From: CAZTHM01 sp041946825
Lineage (GTDB): Bacteria > Acidobacteriota > Terriglobia > UBA7540
Assembly (NCBI GenBank): GCA_041946825.1
Contig: JBHGBD010000034.1
Span: 1 to 39,626, forward strand
Direction: 5' to 3'
Length of the DNA stretch: 39,626 nt
Shown in pieces: positions 9,167 to 18,055 of the stretch. Position 1 is the first letter of the stretch, and every line of letters begins with the position of its first letter. A program made the position numbers and the translations under genes. Below the pieces are notes generated by a model that searched no databases, was not told the origin of the DNA, and saw nothing but the letters and a program-made list of their open reading frames with translations.

Positions 9167-10732
9167 CTAAGCAGGAGACCCGCCAGGTTTCGCGCCGCTG
9201 TTGTCCACCTTGATCTTGGTATTGTTCTTCAAGGTGCGCAAAACGCTGAAACTGCCGGTTACGATTTCTTCGCCGGGTTTCACCCCTTTCAGGATTTCCA
9301 TATCGGTGGCGCCCATGATGCCCGTCTCGACGGGCGTGAACACCGCCCGCCCGTTCTTCACTACAAAGACTCCCTGGATTTCTTCCTTGCTCTTGTCCTT
9401 CTCTTTGGACGCGCCCTCAGGGGGTTTGGTCTCGGCCGCCGCGGCTTTCACCGTCCCGCTCGGCTTTCCACCCTTGGGCGGCTCTTCCAGATCCCGCTTC
9501 ATGCGGATGGCCAGCGCCTGAATGGGAATGGTCACGGCATCCGTGCGGGTGGCGGTGGTGATCTTGGCGGTTGTGGACAAGCCGGGACGCAGGCCGGGAG
9601 GTGGGTTCTCGAGCGTGACCACGACCTTAAAGTCCTTGGCTTCCTCGGTGGCGGTTCCCGAAGTGTTTTGCCCCACCGCCTGGCCGGTGGTTCGCCCGAT
9701 GGCGCTCTGCCCGATCTCGGTGACCTTGCCCTTGAAAGTCTTATCCCTCACCGCGTCGATCGTCACTTCGGCGGGCTGGCCGAGTTTGACGTTAACAATA
9801 TCGGTTTCGTCGACTTTCACTTCCGCGGTAATCACCGAGAGGTCGGAAACCTGGAACAACAGGCTACCGACGGAGTTTTGAATCCCCGGCACGACATTTT
9901 CGCCGACGTGTACGGGGAGGTTTGTGATGATGCCGTCCAGCGGAGAGGTGTAGAAAGTCTTGGCGCGGGCGTCGGTGGCGCGCACCAGCGCGGCACGGCT
10001 CTGCGCGACCCGGGCGCGCGACATGTCGCGGTTGTAGGTGGCCTGCTGATACATCGCCTTCGCTTGCGCCACGCGGGCTTCGGCGGCCTGGACGTTCGCC
10101 TGAGCGACTTCGAACTCCGCGCGTCGCTGGTCATAGAGCTGCTGGGCGATTAACTTATCTTTCAGCAACTGTTGGGCGCGCGCGTAATCTTCTCGCGAGC
10201 GGTTGAAGTTCGCTTGGGCGGTCTGAAAATCGGCCTGGGCAGTCTTCAAGCTCGCCGCCGAGGACTGCACGGAAGCTTCCGAGGCCGAAACATCGGCCAA
10301 CTGCGTTTTCAGGGCGGCTTCTTGCGCGGCAACATCCGCCTCCACCTGGACGAACTCCGTCCTCAGAAGGAGTTGGCCTTTCTTGACCGAGTCGCCTTCC
10401 TTGATGTAGATGTCGATGATCTTGCCGTAAGTGCTGGCATTGACGTTGGCAAAGTTAGCGGTCGGAGGTTTGATCTGCCCGGACGCCGTAACAATTGAGG
10501 ACAATTCCTTTTTCTCAGCCTTGCCAGTCTGCACGGTGACTACGCCTCGCCGGCTCCAGGTTATCCCGCCGACCACCAGGCCGATCAGCAACACTGCGCC
10601 CAGGCCCAGGAGCAGCGCTTTCTTCCAGCGTTTCATGCCAGTCCGTTTCCGAGCGGGAGGCTCGCTCTGCATAATGACAGGCTCCAATTCTTCCTCCGCC
10701 TTTCCAATCCCCAGCTCCGTTGTGTGCCCCAT
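9167..10732 (-). CDS. MacA/HlyD-like periplasmic adaptor subunit
   Basis: A 521-residue membrane fusion protein that would link the inner-membrane ABC complex to an outer-membrane channel. A cytoplasmic N-terminus is followed by one helix (about 39-60), then the split lipoyl half GKIIDIYIKEGDSVKKGQ. A long alpha-hairpin rich in Ala, Gln and Glu (about 125-260) follows. The second lipoyl half is SPLDGIITNLPVHVGENVVP, with beta-barrel and membrane-proximal domains after it. An unusual Lys/Pro/Glu-rich insert sits at about 420-460 in the membrane-proximal part. The ATG at 10732 has AGGAG 8-9 nt upstream; Met33 just before the helix is an alternative. It is the first gene of the export operon. 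No TolC-like gene is present in the window. Confidence 0.9.
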   Translation of the reverse strand: MGHTTELGIGKAEEELEPVIMQSEPPARKRTGMKRWKKALLLGLGAVLLIGLVVGGITWSRRGVVTVQTGKAEKKELSSIVTASGQIKPPTANFANVNASTYGKIIDIYIKEGDSVKKGQLLLRTEFVQVEADVAAQEAALKTQLADVSASEASVQSSAASLKTAQADFQTAQANFNRSREDYARAQQLLKDKLIAQQLYDQRRAEFEVAQANVQAAEARVAQAKAMYQQATYNRDMSRARVAQSRAALVRATDARAKTFYTSPLDGIITNLPVHVGENVVPGIQNSVGSLLFQVSDLSVITAEVKVDETDIVNVKLGQPAEVTIDAVRDKTFKGKVTEIGQSAIGRTTGQAVGQNTSGTATEEAKDFKVVVTLENPPPGLRPGLSTTAKITTATRTDAVTIPIQALAIRMKRDLEEPPKGGKPSGTVKAAAAETKPPEGASKEKDKSKEEIQGVFVVKNGRAVFTPVETGIMGATDMEILKGVKPGEEIVTGSFSVLRTLKNNTKIKVDNSGAKPGGSPA

Positions 10733-11316
10733 ATTAAATCACTCCTCGATTTCGCACTTTCCCCATCAACATGCCTGGGAAGTTTCTCCGTCTCGATTTG
10801 GTCCAGGCTTGACTGCTTTCAGGGACGTCGAGAGATGACACCCTCCCCCCCGCTGTCGTTCGCAAGCAGAACTCGACCACCTGAGTTCTATACGTTCTCG
10901 GGGGCCAAAAAGTTTCCACGAAAAGTCGGTTGGTCAAAGTCCGGGCGTGGTCAATAAATGTCCTCGTTCAGGACCTTCCCCAGAATCCGCCACCCGGCCC
11001 ACTCTCGAGAGGCACCGCACAACATGCTTCCCGCCATGGGCCGTCCTCTTCTCGCTCGCCCGGGTATTCTAACTCTTCCAGCACCGGGGAGAAAGCGTAA
11101 CCCTGAGTTCCAGTCGTACCCTGTCCGATCTGCCACCTTCGGCGGACAGGCAACCGCGGTTATTCGACCCAAGGTGACAGATATTAGACACCGCAAACCG
11201 CCTGATTGTTAGCAGTTTTATGATCGTGCAGGCCACCTTTTGGGGGGCGGGGGCATCACACGGCGTGGCGTCGGCTGGGTCTTAGTTTGTTCCGAATCTT
11301 TGCGGGATGATGATGC
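10733..11316. other. Divergent intergenic region, no gene seen
   Basis: About 580 bp between the export operon (minus) and the GWxTD gene promoter (plus). It contains the AGGAG of the adaptor gene (10742-10746). No clear sigma-70 or sigma-54 promoter was found for the minus strand. No ORF here shows a signal peptide, family motif or consistent codon bias. It presumably carries the regulatory sites of the export operon. Confidence 0.45.
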
Positions 11317-11345
11317 TTGACTTCTCGCATCGCGAAACCTAGAAT
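11317..11345 (+). promoter_or_regulatory. Sigma-70-type promoter for the GWxTD gene
   Basis: TTGACT at 11317-11322 and TAGAAT at 11340-11345 are separated by exactly 17 bp. The predicted start near 11352 gives a leader of about 48 nt. AAGGG at 11388-11392 lies 7 nt before the ATG at 11400. Confidence 0.65.
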
Positions 11346-11399
11346 TTGGTATCCTAGGACTAGAAGCTGGGTCAGGATGACCGGCCGAAGGGTCTAATT

Positions 11400-13076
11400 A
11401 TGTTTCGATGGGCTCGACGCTTTCGGGGTAGAGGTCTTCTTACTTCCTGTTTCATTCTCGCCGCGTTGATCGCGACGACGCTCTTTGCGCTCCCTCCCAA
11501 AGACAAGCAAGAGAAGGAACAGCCGGAGAAGCTCTCCAAACAGGAGAAGCGCCGGCGAAAAGAAATCCAGAAGGAAATGGAGGACCCTTACAAGCGCTGG
11601 CTGAGCGACGAGGTCCCCTATATCATTACCGACGAAGAGCGCGCTGCTTTCAAGAAGCTGAGTACCGCGGAGGAGCGCGAACAGTTCATTGAACAGTTCT
11701 GGGAACGCCGCAATCCCAATCCGGGCAGCCCGGAGAATGAATTCAAAGAGGAATATTACCGGCGCATCGCTTACGCCAACGAGCACTACGCCTCAGGCAT
11801 CCCGGGCTGGAAAACCGACCGCGGCCGGATCTATATCATGTATGGGCCGCCGGATGAGATCGAGTCGCATCCTTCGGGCGGCTCCTACATTCGCCCTCCA
11901 GAAGAAGGTGGCGGCGAGACCTCGACGTATCCTTTCGAGCAGTGGCGGTACCGCTACATTGACGGCATCGGGACCAATATCATCCTTGAGTTTGTCGACC
12001 CGACGATGACCGGTGAATATCGGATGACGATGGATCCGGGCGAAAAGGACGCTCTTCTGCACGTCCCCAACGCCGGCCTGACCGAGATGGAAGCCATGGG
12101 GATGGCATCGAAGCGCGACCGCTTTACGCGCACCGACGGCATGACCATTGGCCAGTCTCTGGGCGGCCTGCCGGAGCGCATGAATGAATTCACGCGCCTG
12201 GATCTCTACGCCCGCATCTTCAAGCCCCCGGCGGTCAAGTTCAAGGACTTGAAAGCCGTCGTAACCTCGCGGCTCAGCGCGCAGCTTTTGCCGTTTGATG
12301 TGCGGACAGATTACATTCGAGTGACCGAGGACAGTGTTCTGACGCCGGTTACCGTGCAGGTCTCCAATCGCGACCTGCAGTTTGAAAACAAAGAAGGCGT
12401 CATGCATTCGGTCATGGACATCTTCGGGCAGATTTCTAGCCTGGGAGGCCGCATCGTCAGCACTTTCGAGGATGCGGTAGCCCTGGATGTTCCCGACAGC
12501 GATTTCCAGCGGTACGTTGATCGCAAGTCCGTTTATCAGAAAGTCGTTCCCTTGCGGCCGGGCCGCTACAAGCTGAGTGTGGTAGTCAAAGACGACTTGA
12601 ATGGTCACATGGGCTCCATCGAGTTGGGTATCCAGGTTCCCCACTATGACGAGGAACGGCTTGCCGCCAGCTCCCTGATCCTGGCCGATCTCATCCAGCC
12701 TCTCCCCACCTCGCAGGTGGGCACGGGACCGTTCGTCATCGGCGGGACGAAGGTGCGGCCCAGCGTCAACCAACAATTCACTCGCGAGCAGAATCTCGGC
12801 ATTTATATGCAGGTCTACAACCTGGGGATTGATCCATCGACACACAAGCCGTCCGCGGACATTCAGTATGAAATCCTGAAAGACGGGAAAGCGCTCCTGA
12901 GTCAGCCGGAGGACCTGGCTAAGCTGAAGAACGCTTCCCAGCAGATAACCCTTCAGAAGACGATGCCGCTGAAGGCGCTGCAACCTGGGAAATATACGGT
13001 CCAGATCAAGGTTACAGATAACGTCAAGAAGCAGACGATTACGCCGCCACCGACTGTGACCTTCGAGTTGCGTTAG
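11400..13076 (+). CDS. GWxTD domain-containing secreted protein
   Basis: A 558-residue exported protein. The N-terminus has a basic stretch and a hydrophobic segment (about 13-31) like a signal peptide or anchor. A highly charged Lys/Glu linker follows (about 33-60). The domain signature is GWKTDRGRIYIMYGPPDEI (about 139-157), after FIEQFWERRNP. This GWxTD motif names a family common in Acidobacteriota and a few related phyla, of unknown biochemical role. The C-terminal half looks beta-rich and may hold Ig-like or carbohydrate-binding folds. It has its own sigma-70 promoter and is followed 54 bp later by an outer-membrane barrel gene, with an intercistronic hairpin between them. A role at the cell surface is inferred from context only. 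Confidence 0.85.
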   Translation: MFRWARRFRGRGLLTSCFILAALIATTLFALPPKDKQEKEQPEKLSKQEKRRRKEIQKEMEDPYKRWLSDEVPYIITDEERAAFKKLSTAEEREQFIEQFWERRNPNPGSPENEFKEEYYRRIAYANEHYASGIPGWKTDRGRIYIMYGPPDEIESHPSGGSYIRPPEEGGGETSTYPFEQWRYRYIDGIGTNIILEFVDPTMTGEYRMTMDPGEKDALLHVPNAGLTEMEAMGMASKRDRFTRTDGMTIGQSLGGLPERMNEFTRLDLYARIFKPPAVKFKDLKAVVTSRLSAQLLPFDVRTDYIRVTEDSVLTPVTVQVSNRDLQFENKEGVMHSVMDIFGQISSLGGRIVSTFEDAVALDVPDSDFQRYVDRKSVYQKVVPLRPGRYKLSVVVKDDLNGHMGSIELGIQVPHYDEERLAASSLILADLIQPLPTSQVGTGPFVIGGTKVRPSVNQQFTREQNLGIYMQVYNLGIDPSTHKPSADIQYEILKDGKALLSQPEDLAKLKNASQQITLQKTMPLKALQPGKYTVQIKVTDNVKKQTITPPPTVTFELR

Positions 13077-13088
13077 CGACCCCGTGGT

Positions 13089-13106
13089 GTCCCGGCGGGC
13101 CGGGAC
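13089..13106 (+). other. Intercistronic hairpin
   Basis: A perfect 7-bp stem, GTCCCGG (13089-13095) with CCGGGAC (13100-13106), and a 4-nt loop. It lies between the GWxTD stop and the start of the barrel gene. No T-tract follows, so it is more likely an mRNA-stability or partial-termination element than a full terminator. Confidence 0.5.
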
Positions 13107-13130
13107 AAGTTCCGGTCTCGAAGAGGTTCA

Positions 13131-14930
13131 ATGGCGATGAGCCTATTTCAGCCACGAAGGCGATTCCAGGCAAAGCTTCTGGTGGGCGGTATGCTGCTGG
13201 CGTGCTTGGCCGCCGTTCCCGGCCGAGGCGCCGACTTCGGGCGGATTACCGGAACCGTGTCCGATTCGCAGGGGAGTCCCCTGATGGGAGCTACCGTTAC
13301 GATCGCGGGACCTCTGCTGACCGGACTTCAACCCGTGGCCAAGGCGGTCGAGCGCGTCATTACCGACGCTCACGGACGATTCACCGTGGAGCGTTTGATG
13401 CCGGGTTTGTACTCCCTGCAAGTTACCGCCGCCACCCGGCTCCCGATCCTGCGCAACCGCATTCTGGTTGAAGCAGGCCGCAGCCTGCAAGAGAACTTCG
13501 TCCTCAGCGATATCCTGTCGCCGCTCGTCCTGCGCATTCCTTCTGGCACCGTGACGACTTGGGGTGAGGACTGGAAGTGGGTCCTGCGGACTTCCGCGGC
13601 CACCCGGCCGATTCTCCGTTATCAGCCCGCAGCAAAAAGTAACAGCAAGTCCAAGGCCCGCAAGCCGCCCCTTCCTTCCAGCCAGCGGCTGATCGCCATG
13701 AGTCCCGGTTCGAGCCGACGCACGACCCTGGCCTCTGATCCGGGCGTGGGGAGTGTCCTGGCGTACGTCCGGGCGCTTTCCGAGGACACGGATCTGCTGG
13801 TGGCGGGGTCCATGGGTGCCAGTGGCTTCCAGACGTCGTCGCTCGCCACCCTCCTCCGCAAGGACGCCTTGCGGGGAGCCCCCCAGGAACTTGGTCTGGC
13901 CGTCCATCAGTTGAATTTTGCCGACGGCGTGCCCCTGCCCTCCGGCGACGGACGCGAAAGCATGAACCATGCGCAAGCCATGGTGCTCAGCTACGTGCGG
14001 ACGCATCGCCTCCTCGATCGCCTTATCCTGACGACCGGAATGGAATTTGATTACCTGAATGCAGCCCAGGACGCCCTTTCCTCCCGGCCGATTGTGAAAC
14101 TCGAGTATCAACTGTCCCCTTCGAACGAATTTTCTATGCGCTATGGCGCCGCGCGCGTCGAGGGTGGCGGGTCTCTCCTCGACCGCGTCGGGACACTGAC
14201 AGCTTTCCCCCGGGTGACAATGCGTGGTTACCGGCCAGAGCTGGAAACACTCAACCATGCGGAACTGGCGTTCACGCATAAGATGGGCAGGAATTCGCGC
14301 CTCGAGTTGGCAGCCTACCGCGATAATTTCGAAAACACGGCGTTGTGGGGATTCGGCGGGGCACAGGTACTCAGCGGGCTGGGCGGCACATTCCTTCCCA
14401 ACCCTGCAGCCAATGGGGTTACCCTGAATGCCGGGAATTACACTTCGTCCGGGGTTCGAGCCGCACTGAGTCGGAGTATTGGAGGTTCTGTTCAGGTCGC
14501 GGTCCTTTATTCCTTGGGAGATGCCTTGAGTGTCGACGCGCTCAATAATCGGGGCGAGGAGTCGCAACTAAAGACCTTGCGGTCGGTTTTGCGGCCTCGG
14601 CGAAGCCAGGTCCTCGGTGGCCGCTTGGCGGCTCGCATACCCGTCTGCAAGACCCAAATCATCACCACTTACGAATGGCTGCCCGCCGGTCGCGTGTCCG
14701 AAGTCGATCCCTACGGGCAAGCCAATTCCCAGCTACAACCTTACCTGGGCATTCAGATCCGGCAGCCTCTGCCGGCTCTTGCCTTCCTCCCTGCCCGAAT
14801 TGAAGCGCTGGCCGATTTCCGCAACCTGCTCGCTCAAGGTTACACGACGGTCTCCCAAGCTGGCGACGAATCCCTGATTCTGACCCCCGCGTATCGGAGC
14901 TTCCGGGGCGGCTTCTCAGTGCAGTTCTAA
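13131..14930 (+). CDS. Carboxypeptidase-regulatory-domain outer-membrane barrel protein
   Basis: A 599-residue protein with a signal peptide (hydrophobic core about 16-28, cleavage near GRGA-DF). A carboxypeptidase-like regulatory beta-sandwich follows at about 36-120 (ITGTVSDSQGSPLMGATVTI and DAHGRFTVERLMPGLYSLQV). The rest looks like an outer-membrane beta-barrel with alternating hydrophobic strands. It ends in Phe (GGFSVQF), the BamA-recognition type of C-terminus. No TonB box or plug domain is evident, so it is smaller than the usual Oar/TonB-dependent receptors of Acidobacteriota. AGAGG precedes two possible ATGs at 13131 and 13137. It probably forms an operon with the GWxTD gene. The function is unknown; surface binding or passive transport is possible. 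Confidence 0.7.
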   Translation: MAMSLFQPRRRFQAKLLVGGMLLACLAAVPGRGADFGRITGTVSDSQGSPLMGATVTIAGPLLTGLQPVAKAVERVITDAHGRFTVERLMPGLYSLQVTAATRLPILRNRILVEAGRSLQENFVLSDILSPLVLRIPSGTVTTWGEDWKWVLRTSAATRPILRYQPAAKSNSKSKARKPPLPSSQRLIAMSPGSSRRTTLASDPGVGSVLAYVRALSEDTDLLVAGSMGASGFQTSSLATLLRKDALRGAPQELGLAVHQLNFADGVPLPSGDGRESMNHAQAMVLSYVRTHRLLDRLILTTGMEFDYLNAAQDALSSRPIVKLEYQLSPSNEFSMRYGAARVEGGGSLLDRVGTLTAFPRVTMRGYRPELETLNHAELAFTHKMGRNSRLELAAYRDNFENTALWGFGGAQVLSGLGGTFLPNPAANGVTLNAGNYTSSGVRAALSRSIGGSVQVAVLYSLGDALSVDALNNRGEESQLKTLRSVLRPRRSQVLGGRLAARIPVCKTQIITTYEWLPAGRVSEVDPYGQANSQLQPYLGIQIRQPLPALAFLPARIEALADFRNLLAQGYTTVSQAGDESLILTPAYRSFRGGFSVQF

Positions 14931-14931
14931 C

Positions 14932-15008
14932 CCATTCAATGGAATGGCCCGGACTCTTACATCGATACGCCTGGGGGTGCGGTGCGCGGTGCCCTATGAT
15001 CCCGGATC
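14932..15008. promoter_or_regulatory. Two palindromes upstream of the sigma-54 promoter
   Basis: CCATTC-N4-GAATGG lies at 14932-14947 and GATCC-C-GGATC at 14998-15008. They lie roughly 240 and 180 bp upstream of the predicted sigma-54 transcription start near 15186. Sigma-54 activators bind palindromic enhancers at such distances, so either could be a binding site for the activator encoded in the operon. The assignment is a guess from position. Confidence 0.25.
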
Positions 15009-15159
15009 GGTGGCACGGGGCGGGACGGAAGATTCCCCCAGTCTGCTACCAAAATCAGGAGCCCATATCCGTGTTTTCATACCGGTTTCCAAGGGCGGGA
15101 GAGGCTTGGCATAAATCGCTGCAACTAATCCACTTAAATATTTACCGGAAGGAAATCAC

Positions 15160-15175
15160 TGGTAAGAGATTTGCT
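15160..15175 (+). promoter_or_regulatory. Sigma-54 promoter for the kinase-activator operon
   Basis: TGGTAAGAGATTTGCT matches the sigma-54 consensus TGGCACG-N4-TTGCW. The invariant GG (15161-15162) and GC (15173-15174) are exactly 12 bp apart, the TTGCT element is perfect, and five of seven -24 bases match. Transcription would begin near 15186, 41 nt before the kinase ATG. The operon encodes a sigma-54 activator, so the site is consistent with autoregulation. Confidence 0.65.
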
Positions 15176-15226
15176 CAAACTGAGGATGGTGTTGTGTATC
15201 GTTTCGCCCTGCGGTAGTTGGCCTCA

Positions 15227-18055
15227 ATGCGCACGACTTTACCATTCCGGTTTACCACGGTCTTTCTGGCGCTGTTGAGCCTGACGCTTGTTGTATTTGG
15301 CATCCTCAACTTTGAACAGCGCAGGGTCTACCAGCTCCCGGACGATGGCGTCTCCTGGATGGACGTCAAGGGACAGGTAACTGCCTGGATTGTTGCTCCT
15401 GACAGTCCGGCGGAGCGGGCGGGGATTACCGAGGGCGATAAGCTGGCCGCCATTAACGGGGTCCCGATTAAGCATGCGCTCGACGCTACGCGCGAGATCT
15501 TTCGAGCGGGGGTTTGGGCACAGGCCCGGTATGACCTCAGCAGGAACGGGCAACCATTCCAGGCGACCGTGGTCGTCGCACCGCAGAGCAATCAGAGTTC
15601 GCTCCGTCACTACCTCGAGCTGGTCGGCCTGGTCTACTTGCTGATTGGGACATTCATTCTGGTGCGGCGGTGGACGGCGCCCAAATCACTGCATTTTTAC
15701 GTTTTCTGCCTGGCCTCTTTTGTCCTTTACACTTTTTCGTACACCGGCAAATTGAACCTGTTTGACGGAACCGTTTACTGGCTGAACGTTCTCGCCTGGA
15801 TCCTCCAGCCGGCGCTCTTTCTCCACTTCTGCCTGAGTTTCCCGGAGCGGCCCGAATATCTGCGCGAGCGCCCCGTGCGCGCGGCCTTTATCTACCTGCC
15901 CGGGGCGATTCTTCTGGCCTTTCATGTCCTGGTGGCTACCGGTTTCCTATTCTGGTCATTGCCTCTCCTCCTCACCCGTTACCGGCTTGACCGGGTCGAA
16001 CTGGCCTATTTGGCGGTATATTTCATCCTCGGAGCCTTCTGGCTGCGACGCAGCTTTGTCCGCGCCGAGGTTCCTCTCCTCAAACAGCAGCTCAAATGGG
16101 TGAGCCGGGGATCGTTCGTGGCGATTGTACCGTTCGCGTTGCTCTACGTCGCCCCTTACTTCCTGGGTATGGTTCCCACACCCTGGATGAAACTCTCGAC
16201 CCTCTCGCTGATCATACTTCCGCTGACATTCGGCTACGCCATCGTGCGCTACAGGCTGATGGACGTGGACATCATCTTCCAGCGGGGAATTGCCTATACG
16301 CTGGCCACGGCCGCCATCGTAGGGTTGTCTTTCGGCCTGATCGCGCTCTTTGCGGACGTGTTTCGCACGACGTTTCCCGCCACCAGCCGCGGAGGCTGGA
16401 TCCTCGCCATCATCATCACGGCGTTCCTCTTCCAGCCGATTGTGAACTGGATTCAGGCGCGGCTGGACCGTGTGCTCAACCGGGAGCGCTACGACTATCG
16501 CCGGACGCTCCTGACTTTTGCGCGCGAGCTCACCACCGAGTTGCACGTCGACCGCCTGCTCGATCAGGTTGTCGGCCGCCTCTCGGAGACGCTGGCGGTG
16601 GATCGGGTGGCGATTTTCCTCAATGGCGAGTCCAACGGATTCCGCCTGGCAAAGTCGCGCGGCCTCACGATTCCGGCCTCTCTGGATTTGAGTTTCCTCG
16701 ATCCCCAACGCGACGAATTGAGGAAGGGTTACCTGTTCTTTGAAAGCGTCAAGCGCGTCTTCGGCGTTTCGCCCGCGGCGCAGGCGACCATCGAGCAACT
16801 GGACCTGCATTACTACATGGCTTTTATGATCAAGGAGCGGACACTGGGCTATCTGGCGCTGGGCCGGACGCGCAAAGGAGATTTCCTTTCCAGCGAAGAC
16901 GTCGACCTGTTGCAGACCATCACCAGCTATCTTGCCGTCGCCCTGGAGAACGCCAGGCTCTACGAATCACTCGAGCAGAAGGCGCGGCAATACCAGGAAC
17001 TTCGCGACTTCAGTGAAAACATCATTGAGTCGGTCAATGTGGGTGTCCTGGCATTCGACCTGGACCATCGGATCACCGGCTGGAACTCCGCCATGGTGAA
17101 GCTCTACGGGCTTTCCCGCGCCGAGGCTGTCGGGAGCCGGCTGGAATCGATCTTTCCGCGCGAGCTCCTGGCGGAGCTTCCGGCATCCAGCGACCCGCAC
17201 CACACCGTCAACGCCTACAAGTTTGGCTTGCGCACGCCCGATGGCCGGCGGTTGATTGTGAATTTCTCCATGACGCCGCTGATTGGCAAGGATGAGCAGG
17301 TAATTGGCCGCCTGCTGGTTTTCAACGACATCACCGAACGGGTGAATCTGGAAGACCAGTTGATGCAGGCTGAAAAACTCTCCTCGATCGGCCTGCTGGC
17401 GGCGGGTGTCGCCCATGAAGTGAACACACCCCTGGCGGTGATTTCTTCGCAGGCGCAGATGCTGGCCAAACAACTGCCTTCCGAAGATCCCAGTGCCCGC
17501 ACGGTGGACAAGATCATCAAGCAGTCGTTCCGCGCCTCGGAGATCGTGAACAACCTGCTCAAGTTTTCGCGCGTGAGCGGGAGCGAATATTCGGAGCTCG
17601 ATCTGAACCGCGTGATTCGCGAGACACTCTCCCTGATCGAACCCATGCTGCGCGCGTCCAACATCTCGTTGAACACCCAGCTCTCTCCTTCCGTGCCTGC
17701 TGTGTACGGGAATCCCGGCAAGCTGCAACAAGTGTTCATGAACCTCATCATGAATGCGCGAGACGCCATGCCGCGCGGCGGCGAACTGACGCTGGCCACC
17801 GAGTCGGAAAACTCCACGGTCCACGTGGAAGTTTCCGACAATGGCATGGGCATTCCCACCGAACATCTGAGCAAGATCTTCGATCCCTTCTTCACGACCA
17901 AGTCCAGGAGCCGGGGCACAGGTCTGGGTCTCGCGGTAACCTATGGGATTATTCGCGAGCACTCCGGCAAGATTGGCGTCGAGAGTGCCCCCGGACGAGG
18001 CACCACCTTCCGCCTCGAATTCCCCACCGCAAGGAAGCCTGTAAATGTCGGTTAA
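15227..18055 (+). CDS. PDZ-multiTM-GAF-PAS sensor histidine kinase
   Basis: A 942-residue membrane sensor kinase. The order is: N-terminal helix (about 8-25), a PDZ-like domain outside the membrane (about 35-110, core DSPAERAGITEGDKLAAING), roughly eight further helices (about 130-415), a GAF domain (about 430-585), a PAS domain (about 594-705), a HisKA domain with His730 in GVAHEVNTPL, and an HATPase domain (about 826-938). The N box (MNLIMNARDAM), G1 (DNGMGI), F (FFTTK) and G2 (GTGLGL) are intact. The ATG at 15227 is preferred over an in-frame TTG at 15218; there is no strong ribosome binding site. Its 3' end overlaps the activator gene by 11 bp, so the two form a two-component pair. The signal is unknown, and PDZ binding of peptide C-termini is only an inference. 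Confidence 0.88.
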   Translation: MRTTLPFRFTTVFLALLSLTLVVFGILNFEQRRVYQLPDDGVSWMDVKGQVTAWIVAPDSPAERAGITEGDKLAAINGVPIKHALDATREIFRAGVWAQARYDLSRNGQPFQATVVVAPQSNQSSLRHYLELVGLVYLLIGTFILVRRWTAPKSLHFYVFCLASFVLYTFSYTGKLNLFDGTVYWLNVLAWILQPALFLHFCLSFPERPEYLRERPVRAAFIYLPGAILLAFHVLVATGFLFWSLPLLLTRYRLDRVELAYLAVYFILGAFWLRRSFVRAEVPLLKQQLKWVSRGSFVAIVPFALLYVAPYFLGMVPTPWMKLSTLSLIILPLTFGYAIVRYRLMDVDIIFQRGIAYTLATAAIVGLSFGLIALFADVFRTTFPATSRGGWILAIIITAFLFQPIVNWIQARLDRVLNRERYDYRRTLLTFARELTTELHVDRLLDQVVGRLSETLAVDRVAIFLNGESNGFRLAKSRGLTIPASLDLSFLDPQRDELRKGYLFFESVKRVFGVSPAAQATIEQLDLHYYMAFMIKERTLGYLALGRTRKGDFLSSEDVDLLQTITSYLAVALENARLYESLEQKARQYQELRDFSENIIESVNVGVLAFDLDHRITGWNSAMVKLYGLSRAEAVGSRLESIFPRELLAELPASSDPHHTVNAYKFGLRTPDGRRLIVNFSMTPLIGKDEQVIGRLLVFNDITERVNLEDQLMQAEKLSSIGLLAAGVAHEVNTPLAVISSQAQMLAKQLPSEDPSARTVDKIIKQSFRASEIVNNLLKFSRVSGSEYSELDLNRVIRETLSLIEPMLRASNISLNTQLSPSVPAVYGNPGKLQQVFMNLIMNARDAMPRGGELTLATESENSTVHVEVSDNGMGIPTEHLSKIFDPFFTTKSRSRGTGLGLAVTYGIIREHSGKIGVESAPGRGTTFRLEFPTARKPVNVG

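Noticed and set aside
15112..15130. Alternative sigma-54 site near TTGGCATAAATCGCTGCAA
   Set aside because: The GG and GC elements are one base too far apart; the site at 15160-15175 has exact spacing.
14939..15217. 92-codon frame between the barrel and kinase genes
   Set aside because: It spans the sigma-54 promoter and upstream palindromes, and has no domain or signal.
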